Shown piece by piece: positions 1-8,210 of a DNA stretch of 64,000 nt (its first letter is position 1; each line of letters starts with the position of its first letter). The position numbers were made by a program, and so were the translations under genes. The DNA is taken from assembly GCA_029263395.1 (NCBI GenBank), contig JAJCXO010000121.1:1-64000 (forward strand). The letters run 5' to 3'. Source of the stretch: Acidobacteriota bacterium (GTDB taxonomy: Bacteria; Acidobacteriota; Thermoanaerobaculia; Multivoradales; J023). Under the pieces are notes generated by a model. It had not been told where the DNA came from. It did not search any database and saw only the letters and a program-made list of their open reading frames with translations.

Positions 1-3
1 ATG

Positions 4-115
4 TCCCACGGGTGTTGGGGGTCGTGTTCAATCCCCAATTGGATTTCCCACGGGTGTTGGGGGTCGTTTTCAATCCCCAGTTGGATTTCCCACCGGTGTT
101 GGGGTCGTGTTCAAT
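4..115. repeat. 42-bp tandem repeat at window edge
   Basis: Copies begin at 4, 46 and 88, exactly 42 bp apart. Each starts TCCCAC(G/C)GGTGTTGG and runs through a TTCAATCCCCA block to GGATTT. The third copy is cut short and degenerate. The array starts at the edge, so more copies may lie to the left. It sits just downstream of the acetyltransferase-like gene. There are no unique spacers, so it is not a CRISPR array. Confidence 0.8.
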
Positions 116-126
116 CTTAAATCGAA

Positions 127-654
127 TCAGTCCTGCGGTCCGACCACGTCAATGCTGGCGGAGCTGGTCACTTTGCTGCCCGCGGCGATATTGTGGGTGA
201 CAATCGCCTGGACGCCGATGAAGACGTCGTCGCCGACGGTGATGCCGCCGATCAGGGTGGCGCCGGCACCGACGAAGACGCGGTCGCCGAGGGTCGGCAT
301 CCGGTGCAGGCTGCGGTCGCTGGCGGCACCCATCGTCACCTGATGCAGGATTACGGCGTCGCGGCCAATGTGGACCCCGTCACCGATCACCAGGCCTGTG
401 CCGTGACTGATGCGGAGCCCGGGGCCGATGACCGCGCCCGGGGCGATGTCGACACCGGTGAGGAATAGGCCGAGGCGGGCGAACAGCGGCCCCAACACCG
501 GGATGCCACGGTGCTTGAACCACGATGCCAAGCGGTAAAGCACCACCGCCTGGTAGCCGTTTTCGAACAGCAGCGACTCCAGTACATAAAACGGGAAGGA
601 TTTCTTCTTCACTTCCCGCAAGCGTTGGCTGTCGCGTCTCAGGTTGTCGAACAT
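127..654 (-). CDS. Serine O-acetyltransferase-like hexapeptide-repeat enzyme
   Basis: A 175-residue left-handed beta-helix acetyltransferase resembling CysE/EpsC-type serine acetyltransferases and the related acetyltransferases of polysaccharide clusters. These transfer acetyl from acetyl-CoA to a hydroxyl group. Residues 1-65 form a short helical N-terminal part. Hexapeptide repeats run from about 68 to 165, with the likely catalytic His84 in ISHGTG and a second conserved His104. The start at 654 (MFDNLRRD) was chosen because the longer open frame upstream reads through a REP-like element. It is divergent from the GT4 gene at 815, which suggests it may acetylate a sugar in surface polysaccharide synthesis rather than serine. 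Substrate unknown. Confidence 0.75.
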   Translation of the reverse strand: MFDNLRRDSQRLREVKKKSFPFYVLESLLFENGYQAVVLYRLASWFKHRGIPVLGPLFARLGLFLTGVDIAPGAVIGPGLRISHGTGLVIGDGVHIGRDAVILHQVTMGAASDRSLHRMPTLGDRVFVGAGATLIGGITVGDDVFIGVQAIVTHNIAAGSKVTSSASIDVVGPQD

Positions 655-751
655 TGAGGCCGAGACTAAAGCCAAACCGAATCTCGGATCAAGGCAGCGG
701 TCTGCGAGACCACCCGGCATGGTAGCCTTCGTCGCTTCTGAATCCACTTCC

Positions 752-790
752 CCCCCTTTGAAAAAGGGGGATCGAGGGGGGATTCTCCCC
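752..790. repeat. REP-like palindromic element
   Basis: CCCCCTTT (752-759) pairs perfectly with AAAGGGGG (763-770) across a 3-nt loop, followed by a second G-run (775-781) and CTCCCC. Very similar CCCCCTTTGAAAAAGGGGGA sequences are dispersed through many unrelated bacterial genomes and often produce false peptides of the type LKKGDRGG. It lies in the 160-bp gap between two divergent genes. Confidence 0.6.
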
Positions 791-814
791 ATTTGCCGCC
801 AACCCGGACTCGAC

Positions 815-2068
815 GTGCACGTTCTCACCGTTTCCAACACCTACCCACCCGCAGACATCAGTGGCGTCGGTTCACTGGTTTTCGAGCTTGCGCACCTATT
901 TGGTGAGGCCGGTCTTGGTGAGGCAGGTGACGAGCATCAGGATGCCCATCGCGTCAGTGTGTTGACCCGCCACGTGCCAGCGGATGATCCCTATGCCGTG
1001 GGCGTCGGCGGTCCCAAGATCCTGTTCCCGCTGCTCGCCGGCTGGCGCTTTTTGCGGTTGGCGAGCGCCACCCCCTACGACGTGGTGCATCTGCACGAGT
1101 CCGACGGTGTCATGGTGGCGATCTTCCATCGCCTAGCGCGACTGCTTGGGCTACGCGCCGGCCGTTCGCGCCTAGCGGTCACGTTGCATGTTTCCTACGT
1201 CCGCGAGCGGTTGTCGGTGCGGCCGATCCGCGCCGACGGCAAAGTGGTGTCGACGCCAACCGGCAGCGAGCGGGTTTTCGCCTGGTTCCGGGCGCCATTG
1301 TTATCGTTTCTAGGCAAGCTCACCGCCCGGCTGTGTGATGGCATCGCCACCCCCAGCAAAGTCACGGCAACCGAGATCGAAGAGGACTACGGCGTCTCCG
1401 TCGACGCCGCCATTCCGAACGGTGTGTCGCGCTGGATCGCCCGCGACGCCACTGCTGACGAACCTGCTGCTGGCGGGTCGATCGACGTCGAGGTCGACGA
1501 TCCGGACTCTAGCGCAGAGGGTTGGCCCGTGGTGCTGTTTGTTGGTCGGCTGCGCACCCGCAAAGCGGCGGCGGTGCTGCTGGAGGCTTTTGCCGTTCTG
1601 CTGCGGGATTGGCCGCAGGCACAGTTGATTTTTGCTGGTAATGGCGAACTTAGGGAGGCGTTGGAGGCGCACGCCGGAACTCTGGGCATCGCGTCGTCGA
1701 CTCGTTTCCTGGGCGCCGTGCCGCGGGCTGAGATGGATCAGTGGTACCGCATCGCTGATGTGTTCTGCCTGCCGTCGATTTATGAAGGTTTCCCGGTCAC
1801 TATCCTAGAGGCGATGGCGGCTGGGCTACCGATTGTGTCGACTACCGTCTCCGGCATCCCGGAAGCGATCGACGACGGCGTCAGCGGCTACCTGGTAGAG
1901 CCTGAAAGCGCCACTGCCCTAGCCGCCGCCCTCGCCCGTCTGGCCGCCGATCGTGAGCTCACTCGCAGTATGGGCCGCAACGCTCGCCGCGCCGTCCGCG
2001 AGCAGTTTTCGATCCAGGCGACCGGTGAGGCCTATTTGAAGCTGTGGCAGAAACTGCTGGACCGCTGA
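815..2068 (+). CDS. Glycosyltransferase family 4
   Basis: A 417-residue GT-B fold, retaining glycosyltransferase (GT4), probably adding a sugar from a nucleotide donor to a lipid-linked glycan at the inner membrane. The GTG start at 815 gives MHVLTVSNTYPP and an early GVGS glycine loop, the usual beginning of the family. The longer frame from 644 is translated REP-like sequence. The C-terminal donor domain has VLFVGRL near the interdomain junction and the EX7E signature around SIYEGFPVTILEAMA. No Shine-Dalgarno sequence is evident. A 15-bp duplication (LGEAG twice) lies in the N-terminal domain. Donor and acceptor cannot be told from sequence. Confidence 0.85.
   Translation: MHVLTVSNTYPPADISGVGSLVFELAHLFGEAGLGEAGDEHQDAHRVSVLTRHVPADDPYAVGVGGPKILFPLLAGWRFLRLASATPYDVVHLHESDGVMVAIFHRLARLLGLRAGRSRLAVTLHVSYVRERLSVRPIRADGKVVSTPTGSERVFAWFRAPLLSFLGKLTARLCDGIATPSKVTATEIEEDYGVSVDAAIPNGVSRWIARDATADEPAAGGSIDVEVDDPDSSAEGWPVVLFVGRLRTRKAAAVLLEAFAVLLRDWPQAQLIFAGNGELREALEAHAGTLGIASSTRFLGAVPRAEMDQWYRIADVFCLPSIYEGFPVTILEAMAAGLPIVSTTVSGIPEAIDDGVSGYLVEPESATALAAALARLAADRELTRSMGRNARRAVREQFSIQATGEAYLKLWQKLLDR
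899..928. repeat. 15-bp in-frame tandem duplication
   Basis: Two 15-bp copies (899-913, 914-928), each ending GGTGAGGC(C/A)GGT, code for LGEAG twice in the GT4 gene. Confidence 0.7.
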
Positions 2069-2096
2069 GCCTGACTTGACCCGTCTCGATGGTTTT

Positions 2097-2115
2097 TGTA
2101 CCGGGTTCCTGTACA
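2097..2115. promoter_or_regulatory. YefM-type TGTACA operator
   Basis: TGTACC (2097-2102) and TGTACA (2110-2115) lie 13 bp apart just upstream of the antitoxin start at 2126. E. coli YefM binds TGTACA hexamers spaced by about 12 bp, so this is a likely autoregulatory operator. A TTGACC box at 2076-2081 could be the -35, but no good -10 is visible. Confidence 0.5.
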
Positions 2116-2125
2116 GACTTGCAAT

Positions 2126-2404
2126 ATGGCTATCTACACCAACTACACTCGAGCAAGGGCCAACCTGGCCGGATTATGTGATCGAGTCACCGGCGATCGT
2201 GAGACGGTGATCATCGAGCGTCGAGGCGCGGAGCCGGTGGCGATGATCGCTGCCAGCGAACTTGCTGGGATCGAAGAAACAGCGCATCTGTTGCGTTCTC
2301 CGAAGAATGCCAAACGCCTCTTAGCAGCTCTCGTGCGAGCCCGTTCCGACGCTGAGAACCCCCAAACCGTTGACGAGTTGAGGCGAGACTTGGGTCTTGA
2401 CTGA
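2126..2404 (+). CDS. Phd/YefM-family antitoxin, apparently without toxin
   Basis: A 92-residue Phd/YefM antitoxin. The N-terminal dimerisation and DNA-binding part has the typical MAIYTNYTRARANLA start and VIIERRGAEPVAMI strand pair. The C-terminal tail, rich in charged residues (about 55-92), would normally wrap the toxin. In this family the protein neutralises a RelE/YoeB ribosome-dependent RNase and represses its own promoter. The ATG at 2126 was preferred to the upstream start because it aligns with the family and follows the TGTACA operator. No intact toxin gene follows. A short downstream stretch looks like the beginning of one. Confidence 0.8.
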   Translation: MAIYTNYTRARANLAGLCDRVTGDRETVIIERRGAEPVAMIAASELAGIEETAHLLRSPKNAKRLLAALVRARSDAENPQTVDELRRDLGLD

Positions 2405-2425
2405 CAGTCGGGGAGTTCCAAAACA

Positions 2426-2464
2426 CGCCAAGCGGTTTTCCAACCTGAGTTCAGGCGCGCTTTC
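2426..2464 (+). pseudogene. Possible remnant of Txe/YoeB toxin
   Basis: Read in the antitoxin frame after its stop, this stretch gives RQAVFQPEFRRAF, which resembles the opening strand of Txe/YoeB-type toxins (pattern AVFQPEFREDL). The rest of the toxin is absent: the frame stops at 2549-2551 and the sequence passes into the 3' end of the opposite-strand gene. The match is short and made by eye. Confidence 0.35.
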
Positions 2465-2474
2465 ACTACTAATG

Positions 2475-3467
2475 TTATGGCGCTGATCGCAGTCTGGCAG
2501 AGTTGGATCTCGACGCGGCCCGCCGGACCAGTTCGTCGACTACAGCGGTAGCGATGGGTGCCGACATGGTTGCCACTTTGTCCGCGCTGATCCGCATCTC
2601 TTCGAACGGCGAGAAAGGGTCTGCAAGAAGGTCGCGGGCGATCTCGAGGCACAACACCTGGCCGGGATACCGCACCGAGTAGTGGTACCCCATGCTTGCG
2701 GGGTGGAGATGGTAGCTATCGTTCTTGGCTGCTGTGATGCCGATCTTTGTGTAGTTGTCTTGGATTGCCTCGACCAACCGTGCCGGCGCCAGCTCAACGC
2801 CATCAGGCGTTGCGGTGAGCAGATCCACGGGGGGACGGGTAGGCCATTTTTGGTATTGTTTCGGCTCGTAGGCGCTTCGCAACGCCTTGCTGATGCCCTC
2901 GTCGAACGAGTCGATGGAGATCGCTTTCGGTGCGTAGGTGTGGGGAGTGATGGCGAGTCCGCCCGATCCGCAGACCAGCTCGTAAGCGCTCTCGGCGATA
3001 GCGCTGTAGTGTTGATGAAGTGCGGTGAGTCGTTCGATGTCCCGGGGTTCGCGGACATACTCGAAGACCGCCGGGCTCAAACCTGTTGCCGAGTCGACCT
3101 CGAGGATTCGATTGGTGTCGACAAACGTGCGTGGAATCAGGCAGCGCAAGATCAGGACGCTACGCGCCGACGCCGCCGGGTCGGTGTCGGCCGCCCTAAC
3201 GACCAGCTCCGCGACCTGGCGAGCGATCTCGGTCGAACCAACGTCGGTGTTGACGAAGAAGAAGTCTTCCAGGTCAGGGGGCAAGGTGCCTTCCAGCAGC
3301 AGCCGGATGGCCTCGAAATGGGAATGCTGCGTCGCTCCGTGGGGCACCTCGAACAGCAGGTCGGGAGCCGCCGACGGATCGGCTCCCGGTGCGGCAATAG
3401 TTGTTACCTCGCAGACGTTCTCGGTTGAGACGATAGCGGTCGAGACGTTCTCGGTCGATAGATTCAT
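2475..3467 (-). CDS. N-formylglutamate amidohydrolase-like protein
   Basis: A 330-residue protein with family marks of N-formylglutamate amidohydrolase, a zinc enzyme that hydrolyses N-formyl-L-glutamate in histidine degradation: a PHGAT histidine motif near 44-48, NTDVG (72-76), RTFVDTNR (the RxxxDxNR motif), HTYAPK and a late SVRYPG..LEI stretch. The sequence is divergent and no hut genes are nearby, so another amide or formyl substrate is possible. Its N-terminus is a 15-bp tandem duplication (STENV-STAIV-STENV), which makes the exact start uncertain. It lies 24 bp downstream of mutM on the same strand and may be co-transcribed with it. Confidence 0.65.
   Translation of the reverse strand: MNLSTENVSTAIVSTENVCEVTTIAAPGADPSAAPDLLFEVPHGATQHSHFEAIRLLLEGTLPPDLEDFFFVNTDVGSTEIARQVAELVVRAADTDPAASARSVLILRCLIPRTFVDTNRILEVDSATGLSPAVFEYVREPRDIERLTALHQHYSAIAESAYELVCGSGGLAITPHTYAPKAISIDSFDEGISKALRSAYEPKQYQKWPTRPPVDLLTATPDGVELAPARLVEAIQDNYTKIGITAAKNDSYHLHPASMGYHYSVRYPGQVLCLEIARDLLADPFSPFEEMRISADKVATMSAPIATAVVDELVRRAASRSNSARLRSAP
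3414..3458. repeat. 15-bp tandem repeat, three copies
   Basis: Three 15-bp units (3414, 3429, 3444), each GACG(T/A)T(C/A)-like followed by CGGT(T/C)GA, code on the minus strand for the pentapeptide series STENV/STAIV/STENV at the N-terminus of the amidohydrolase-like protein. Confidence 0.7.
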
Positions 3468-3491
3468 GCTGCGTCTTTCGCGGGTTGGCCG

Positions 3492-4406
3492 TTATGCCGA
3501 GCGTCCATAGGGTGCCTTTTTCGCTTCGAGCTCTTCCAAGGTTTTGGGCCAATCCTGTTTCATTAGACGGGACAAGGCACGGTCCGCCAATAGGCGGCCG
3601 GCGGTTTGGCACCGGGGACAGTAGTTGGCTTCGTTTTCGGCGTAAAGCACACGCTGGACGGCGGTGCCGCAGACCGGACATGGTTTGCCGAAGCGGCCGT
3701 GGACGGCCATCCCTTTGCGGAAGGCAGTCACGTTGTCGGGGAAACGGTCGCCAACTTCGTGCCGGGTGCGGTCGATCCACTCTTCGAGTACCTCGCGGGT
3801 GGCTGTGAACAGCTGTTGCCAAGCCTCGTCGTCGAGTTGGTCGGTGCGTTTGAAGAGCGACATGCCGGCGCGATGCAGAATCTCGTCGGAGTAGGCGTTG
3901 CCGATGCCGCTCAGCAGTCGCGGATCGGTCAAGGCGCGTTTGAGGGTGTGGTTGGTGCGAGTGAGTACGGTGCGAAACGCGTCGAGATCGTTCTCCAGCA
4001 CCTCCAGACCTCCCGGGTCGTGTTCGGCGACACCGTCGGCTCCGCGCACCAGGAAGAGGGATGCCCGCTTCTTCGAGCTGGCCTCGGTGAGGGCGAGGGT
4101 GCCGTCGGGGAAGTCGAAGCCGGCGAGGCCGTTCTTGCGCGGCAGCTTGAAACCCACCGGGCGCCAGCGTAGGCGGCCGGCGATCATCAGGTGTAGCACC
4201 ATGAAGAGCTCGTTCTCGAGCTCGAAGACGATGCGTTTGCCGAGTCGGTGGACGCCGAGCAGCCGATGGCCTTCCACTGCCGACAGCGGCGGGTCGTAGG
4301 TCCGCAACAGGAACGGGCTGGCGAGTCGCACCCGTTCGAGCGATTTGCCGACGGCAAAACGCTCGAGGGCTTCGAGGTAAACGACGATATCGGGTAGCTC
4401 TGGCAT
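3492..4406 (-). CDS. mutM: Fpg/Nei-family DNA glycosylase
   Basis: A 304-residue bifunctional DNA glycosylase/AP lyase of the Fpg/Nei family, which removes oxidised bases such as 8-oxoguanine and then cleaves the strand. It begins MPELPD: Pro2 is the nucleophile and Glu3 the general acid. Lys57 in LGKR matches the conserved beta-hairpin lysine. The H2TH region carries LLSGIGNAYSDE (Asn170), and a zinc finger closes the protein with C243-x2-C246 and C263-x2-C266. MPELPDI rather than MPELPEV puts it nearer to Nei-like subgroups, so the preferred lesion is unsure and the symbol is tentative. No strong ribosome site is seen. Confidence 0.9.
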   Translation of the reverse strand: MPELPDIVVYLEALERFAVGKSLERVRLASPFLLRTYDPPLSAVEGHRLLGVHRLGKRIVFELENELFMVLHLMIAGRLRWRPVGFKLPRKNGLAGFDFPDGTLALTEASSKKRASLFLVRGADGVAEHDPGGLEVLENDLDAFRTVLTRTNHTLKRALTDPRLLSGIGNAYSDEILHRAGMSLFKRTDQLDDEAWQQLFTATREVLEEWIDRTRHEVGDRFPDNVTAFRKGMAVHGRFGKPCPVCGTAVQRVLYAENEANYCPRCQTAGRLLADRALSRLMKQDWPKTLEELEAKKAPYGRSA

Positions 4407-4574
4407 AGGCTGAGGTCAACGGGCCTTGGGGGCGAGAGAAGTCTTGCGATCGTCGGGGCGAAACCTTTGTTAGCCATTCTCGCATATAGTGCTGCGCCCG
4501 CTTCCCCGCAGCCAGCCTCCCCGTCCTCAACTCAATTCACGGTCCTTCATTCCAATCGTTCGGCCGGATCCACC

Positions 4575-5810
4575 ATGAGCCCGCAAACCAAAACCAAATA
4601 TTCCCTCATCGCGACCCTCTACGTCTCGCAGGCGATCCCACTGGGGTTCTTCATCACCGCCATGCCGGTGATCTTGCGTGACTCCGGGTTGTCCCTCGAG
4701 CGTGTTGGCCTGTTCAGTGCCATCGCGGCACCGTATTTGATCAAGTTCCTGTGGGCGCCGGCAGTCGACCGTTACGGTGCTCGGCGGCGACACTATCTGT
4801 CGTGGATTCTGCCGTTGCAAACCGTGGCGTTGGTGACGGTTCTGGCGATGTCGTCACTCGAGTTGTCGACCCAGCTGTCGATGGTGTTGGCCTTGGCGGC
4901 GTTGTTCATGGTTGTGGCTGCCACCCAGGATATTGCCACCGACGGGTTGGCGGTTCGCGCTCTCGCCGAGAGCGAACGCGGCCCGGGTAACGCGCTCCAG
5001 GTTGGCGGCTATTACCTAGGTCAAGTGTTGGGTGGCGGGATGATGTTGGTGCTGTTCTCCCGCTTCGGCTGGGCGCCGGCACTGTGGGCGATGGCGGCGA
5101 TGTTGACTTTACCGCTGTTGCCTGCCTTGCGGTTTCGTGAGCCTGAGCTGTCGTCGGCTGCAGTGCGTCGATTCGACTTTGGTGCCCTCGGACGTTTCTT
5201 CCGTCGACCAGGAGCTTGGAGTTGGACAGCGATCCTGCTGTTGTTTCGCAGTGGCGAAACGATGGCGACGTTCATCTTCAATCAAATGCTGGTCGACCGC
5301 GGTTATGGCCTAGCCGACATCGGCCTGCTGGCCGGGGTCTTGTATGCCGCGGGCGCCCTCTCCGGCTCGTTGGTTGCCGGGTTTGTGATCACGTCGCTGG
5401 GGCGTCGCGCTGGGTTGACGTTGTTTGCCGCCATCCAAGCGATGGCAATTTTGGGTTATTTGATTCCGGCCGGCGGTAGCGTCGGTCTGGCGGTGATTGC
5501 TGGGGTGGTGTTTGTCGCCGCTTTTGCCGGCGGTTTGGCGACAACCGCGCTCTACACCAGCATGATGGACGCCAGTCGTCCCGAGACCGCGGGCACCGAC
5601 TTCACGCTTCAACAATCTCTGTGTGCGGTCGGCCCGGTGATCGGTACCGGGCTGTCGGGGTTCAGCGCCGCCGCGCTTGGATTTTCGGGTCACTTTGTGT
5701 TGTGCGCCGCGGTTTCACTGCTGGCGGTGGCGTTGGTGATGCGTTCCAAGCTGCCGTCGGAGCAGCCGGCTGTTTTGGTGCCGGTCAGCGCTCCGTCCGC
5801 CACATCATGA
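4575..5810 (+). CDS. MFS transporter, AmpG/PAT1-like
   Basis: A 411-residue major facilitator with about 12 hydrophobic segments in the inner membrane. The first segment carries YVSQAIPLGF. TATQDIATDGLAV-like sequence (here AATQDIATDGLAV) in the middle of the N-terminal half is typical of AmpG and acetyl-CoA (PAT1) transporters. AmpG imports anhydro-muropeptides during peptidoglycan recycling, so that is a reasonable but unproved substrate. The ATG at 4575 (MSPQTKTKYS) was chosen over the earlier start because the upstream part is low-complexity. Its last 26 bp overlap the convergent GNAT gene. Confidence 0.8.
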   Translation: MSPQTKTKYSLIATLYVSQAIPLGFFITAMPVILRDSGLSLERVGLFSAIAAPYLIKFLWAPAVDRYGARRRHYLSWILPLQTVALVTVLAMSSLELSTQLSMVLALAALFMVVAATQDIATDGLAVRALAESERGPGNALQVGGYYLGQVLGGGMMLVLFSRFGWAPALWAMAAMLTLPLLPALRFREPELSSAAVRRFDFGALGRFFRRPGAWSWTAILLLFRSGETMATFIFNQMLVDRGYGLADIGLLAGVLYAAGALSGSLVAGFVITSLGRRAGLTLFAAIQAMAILGYLIPAGGSVGLAVIAGVVFVAAFAGGLATTALYTSMMDASRPETAGTDFTLQQSLCAVGPVIGTGLSGFSAAALGFSGHFVLCAAVSLLAVALVMRSKLPSEQPAVLVPVSAPSATS

Positions 5811-6330
5811 CGATCCGTTGATCCGGGTCGAGGCCGCGGCGGGCCTCATCATCGACGGCGGTCGCGAGGGCCGACGGCAAGCTCTTGCGGTCGACCGGCT
5901 CGAAGCCAAGACGGCGATAGAACGGCGCATTCCACGGCACGTCGCGATAGGTCGTCAAGCTGACGCCGCGTAAGTTGGCGTCGGTGGCGTATCGGCAGAC
6001 GGTCCGCACCAGGGCGGCACCGATACCACGTTGGCCATATTCGGGCAGAACGTCAACCTCTTCGAGGTGGCAAAGATCGTCGAGCACGGCGGCATAGGCA
6101 AAGCCGATCACTTCGTCATGGTTCGAGTCTTCCGCGCTGACTGCGACCCAGACTCGTTCCATCGAATGGGCGACTTCGAGTTCGGCCAGCGGAGTGAGAT
6201 CGGCTGGTGCGTCGACCAACTCGGCCACTTGTTGGAAGCGCCGACCGGCGCGGGCTTCGATCTCAGGCAGTAGAGCCAACTCGTCGGCTCGGGCAGTTCG
6301 GATGCGGATGCCGGAGAATACGTTGGTCAT
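5785..6330 (-). CDS. GNAT-family N-acetyltransferase
   Basis: A 181-residue GCN5-related acetyltransferase. The acetyl-CoA loop is in motif A: LPEYGQRGIGAALV (R/Q-x-x-G-x-G/A), preceded by the strand HLEEVDVL. A later FYRRLGFEPV is the usual motif B ending. These enzymes move acetyl from acetyl-CoA to an amine on a small molecule or protein; the substrate is unknown. The gene converges on the MFS gene and shares 26 bp with it, so the two stop codons lie inside each other's reading frame. Confidence 0.85.
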   Translation of the reverse strand: MTNVFSGIRIRTARADELALLPEIEARAGRRFQQVAELVDAPADLTPLAELEVAHSMERVWVAVSAEDSNHDEVIGFAYAAVLDDLCHLEEVDVLPEYGQRGIGAALVRTVCRYATDANLRGVSLTTYRDVPWNAPFYRRLGFEPVDRKSLPSALATAVDDEARRGLDPDQRIVMMWRTER

Positions 6331-6615
6331 GCTTCTCGTGACCTCGCTCTTCGTGGAGACCTGTGCTCATGTGGAGACGCTGGCGTCCTCTTTCAATTCA
6401 CTATTGGGTCGAATTTCGACGACCAAGCGAGTTCTTGAGGCGAATTCATGCGATCGGACGACCTGGAACGAGACATGCATTACACAACAACTAGAGGCAG
6501 TCGGTAGCGGGCACTGCACGCACACCAAGAATTTACCATCGCCCGCTGCTGCTGCTCGAAGATCCCCTTGCTGCATGTTCGAGACCTGTTGACTGAATTT
6601 CGAGGAGACCCGACC

Positions 6616-7413
6616 ATGACCAAGAGACGTCTACTCTTGCTCACCCTGCTGCTTCCCGTGCTTCTGACGGTGACGACGCCAGCGTTTGCGGGCCATCGCG
6701 GCTCTTGGACTTCAATCCAGTACAGCGATGTGTGTATCGGTGGTGACCGTTGCGGTGGTCGCTTGGAGCTGCCGTTGGCTGACGCGCCGGTGGTGGCGGT
6801 CCGTTTCTACGCCCATGATGACGTCGGTAACAAACACCGTGCGCATCTGCGGGTGTCGATCGACGGCGACGTCATTGCCTACGACCTGGATATCAAACGC
6901 GACGGCCGAGTGCACGAGCTCGATGCCCGTGGGTACGCTGGTCGCTGTCTGGTCTTCACGCCGCTCACCAATGACGAGGCGGTGATTGAGGAGGTCGAAG
7001 TGATTTATGGCCGTCGTCACGGCTACAAGCCGGATCGTCGCGACCGTCCCTATCGGCCAGCCACCGACGGTCCCGGTTATGGTGATTGGCGCCCGGTGCG
7101 CCGCGCTGGCGGTTGCTTCGGCGGCGAACTTTGCGGCCACCAAGGTGACGATCTTGTGGTGCGCCTATCCGGCGCGCCGCTCCATGGCGTGCGTTTTTAC
7201 GCCCACGATGCCGTCGGCCAAAAGTCTGGTGGCCGTCTGCGAGTGAGAGTTGACGGCAAGGTGATCGAGTACGACCTCGACATCAAACGTGCAGGCGGCG
7301 TTTACGAGCTCGATGTGCCTGGGCTGCGTGCCCGACGTTTGGTATTCGAGACGCTCAGCCACGATGAAGTGGTGGTCGAGGACATCGAGGTCTTGTCCGG
7401 TGGCCGCTACTAG
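6616..7413 (+). CDS. Exported protein with internal domain duplication
   Basis: A 265-residue protein with a clear signal peptide (residues 1-24, cut after AFA). It consists of two copies of a domain of about 90 residues. Copy 1 contains VRFYAHDDVG and YDLDIKRDG, copy 2 VRFYAHDAVG and YDLDIKRAG, and each begins with a Cys-Gly-Gly pair (CIGGDRCGG, CFGGELCG) that could form a disulfide. Each copy looks all-beta with a conserved FYAHD..G turn. I do not recognise the family. The linker (about 125-160) is rich in Arg, Tyr and Pro. The ATG at 6616 is the only start giving a proper signal peptide. It appears to be monocistronic. Confidence 0.7.
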   Translation: MTKRRLLLLTLLLPVLLTVTTPAFAGHRGSWTSIQYSDVCIGGDRCGGRLELPLADAPVVAVRFYAHDDVGNKHRAHLRVSIDGDVIAYDLDIKRDGRVHELDARGYAGRCLVFTPLTNDEAVIEEVEVIYGRRHGYKPDRRDRPYRPATDGPGYGDWRPVRRAGGCFGGELCGHQGDDLVVRLSGAPLHGVRFYAHDAVGQKSGGRLRVRVDGKVIEYDLDIKRAGGVYELDVPGLRARRLVFETLSHDEVVVEDIEVLSGGRY

Positions 7414-7560
7414 ACGTGGTGCACGTTAATGGATAGTAGACACTGACGATGGGAACGCCGTAACACCAGTTGGTAGAGGCCACGCGGGATCCCATCTGGC
7501 CTTCTCGAATCTGACGACTTTGACGTTGGTGCCTGGCCGGTTCCGGCCACGAGGAGGACT

Positions 7561-8106
7561 ATGTACACTCAGCGGACGCGCAACACGCAAGGCTTCGGCC
7601 TGCTCGAATTAGTGGTCACCGTCGCCATCATCGGCATCATCACGACGCTGATCATTCCGAATCTGCTCGAGGCTCTCGATCGGGGCCGCCAGAATGCCAC
7701 CAAGGCAGATATCCGTTCGATCGCGACCGCGCTCGAGCGATTCGCAATCGACCACCAGGCCTATCCGGTGGTGGACAAATTTGCCGATCTGCGTGGCGAT
7801 CTCGAGCCCAAGTACATCAAGAAGTTGCCGCTCACCGACGGCTGGAATCACCCTTGGGCGTTCGAGACCAACGCGCACGGTGATACGTACACCTTGAGCT
7901 CCCCCGGCAAAGACGGTGAGTTCCAGGACACGCTGGCGGACCCGCTGGTTCCGGCAGACCTGACTCTAACGGACGCTGCACTCGATGGGGCCCGGGCGGC
8001 GGAGCCGACGATCGGCTTTGCCGCAGATATCATATGTATCGATGGGGTGATTCTCGAGGAATCCTCAGGGGCTCTCGAACCGGCGATAGAGCAGGCCCGG
8101 ATGTAA
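7561..8106 (+). CDS. Type II secretion/type IV pilin-like pseudopilin
   Basis: A 181-residue prepilin-like protein. After a short leader (residues 1-11) comes GFGLLELVVT, the prepilin peptidase site: cleavage after Gly11 leaves Phe1 and Glu5. A hydrophobic helix follows (IIGIITTLIIPNLL). The body has the GspG-like AdirsIatALErFaiDhqaYP pattern and ends in a DGWNHPWAFE segment and a P-G-K-D-G-E-F stretch reminiscent of the calcium loop of major pseudopilins. The C-terminus is longer than that of GspG. No other secretion gene is adjacent. A GAGGAGG ribosome site lies just before the ATG. Confidence 0.8.
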   Translation: MYTQRTRNTQGFGLLELVVTVAIIGIITTLIIPNLLEALDRGRQNATKADIRSIATALERFAIDHQAYPVVDKFADLRGDLEPKYIKKLPLTDGWNHPWAFETNAHGDTYTLSSPGKDGEFQDTLADPLVPADLTLTDAALDGARAAEPTIGFAADIICIDGVILEESSGALEPAIEQARM

Positions 8107-8210
8107 AGATGTGATCATCTCTGGCGTCACTTGAACAATCGGCGTTGGGTGGCGTACCTGGTGGATGTTAGGCTCCTGCGTTGGCCGTTCGACGGGGGCC
8201 TCTATCCACA

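Noticed and set aside
644-814. N-terminal extension of the GT4 gene
   Set aside because: It translates the REP-like palindrome (peptide LKKGDRGG) and has no similarity to glycosyltransferases.
3274-4530. Long minus-strand open frame of 418 codons overlapping mutM
   Set aside because: It runs in another frame over the strongly supported Fpg/Nei gene and gives an Arg/Pro-rich low-complexity peptide, as expected in GC-rich DNA.
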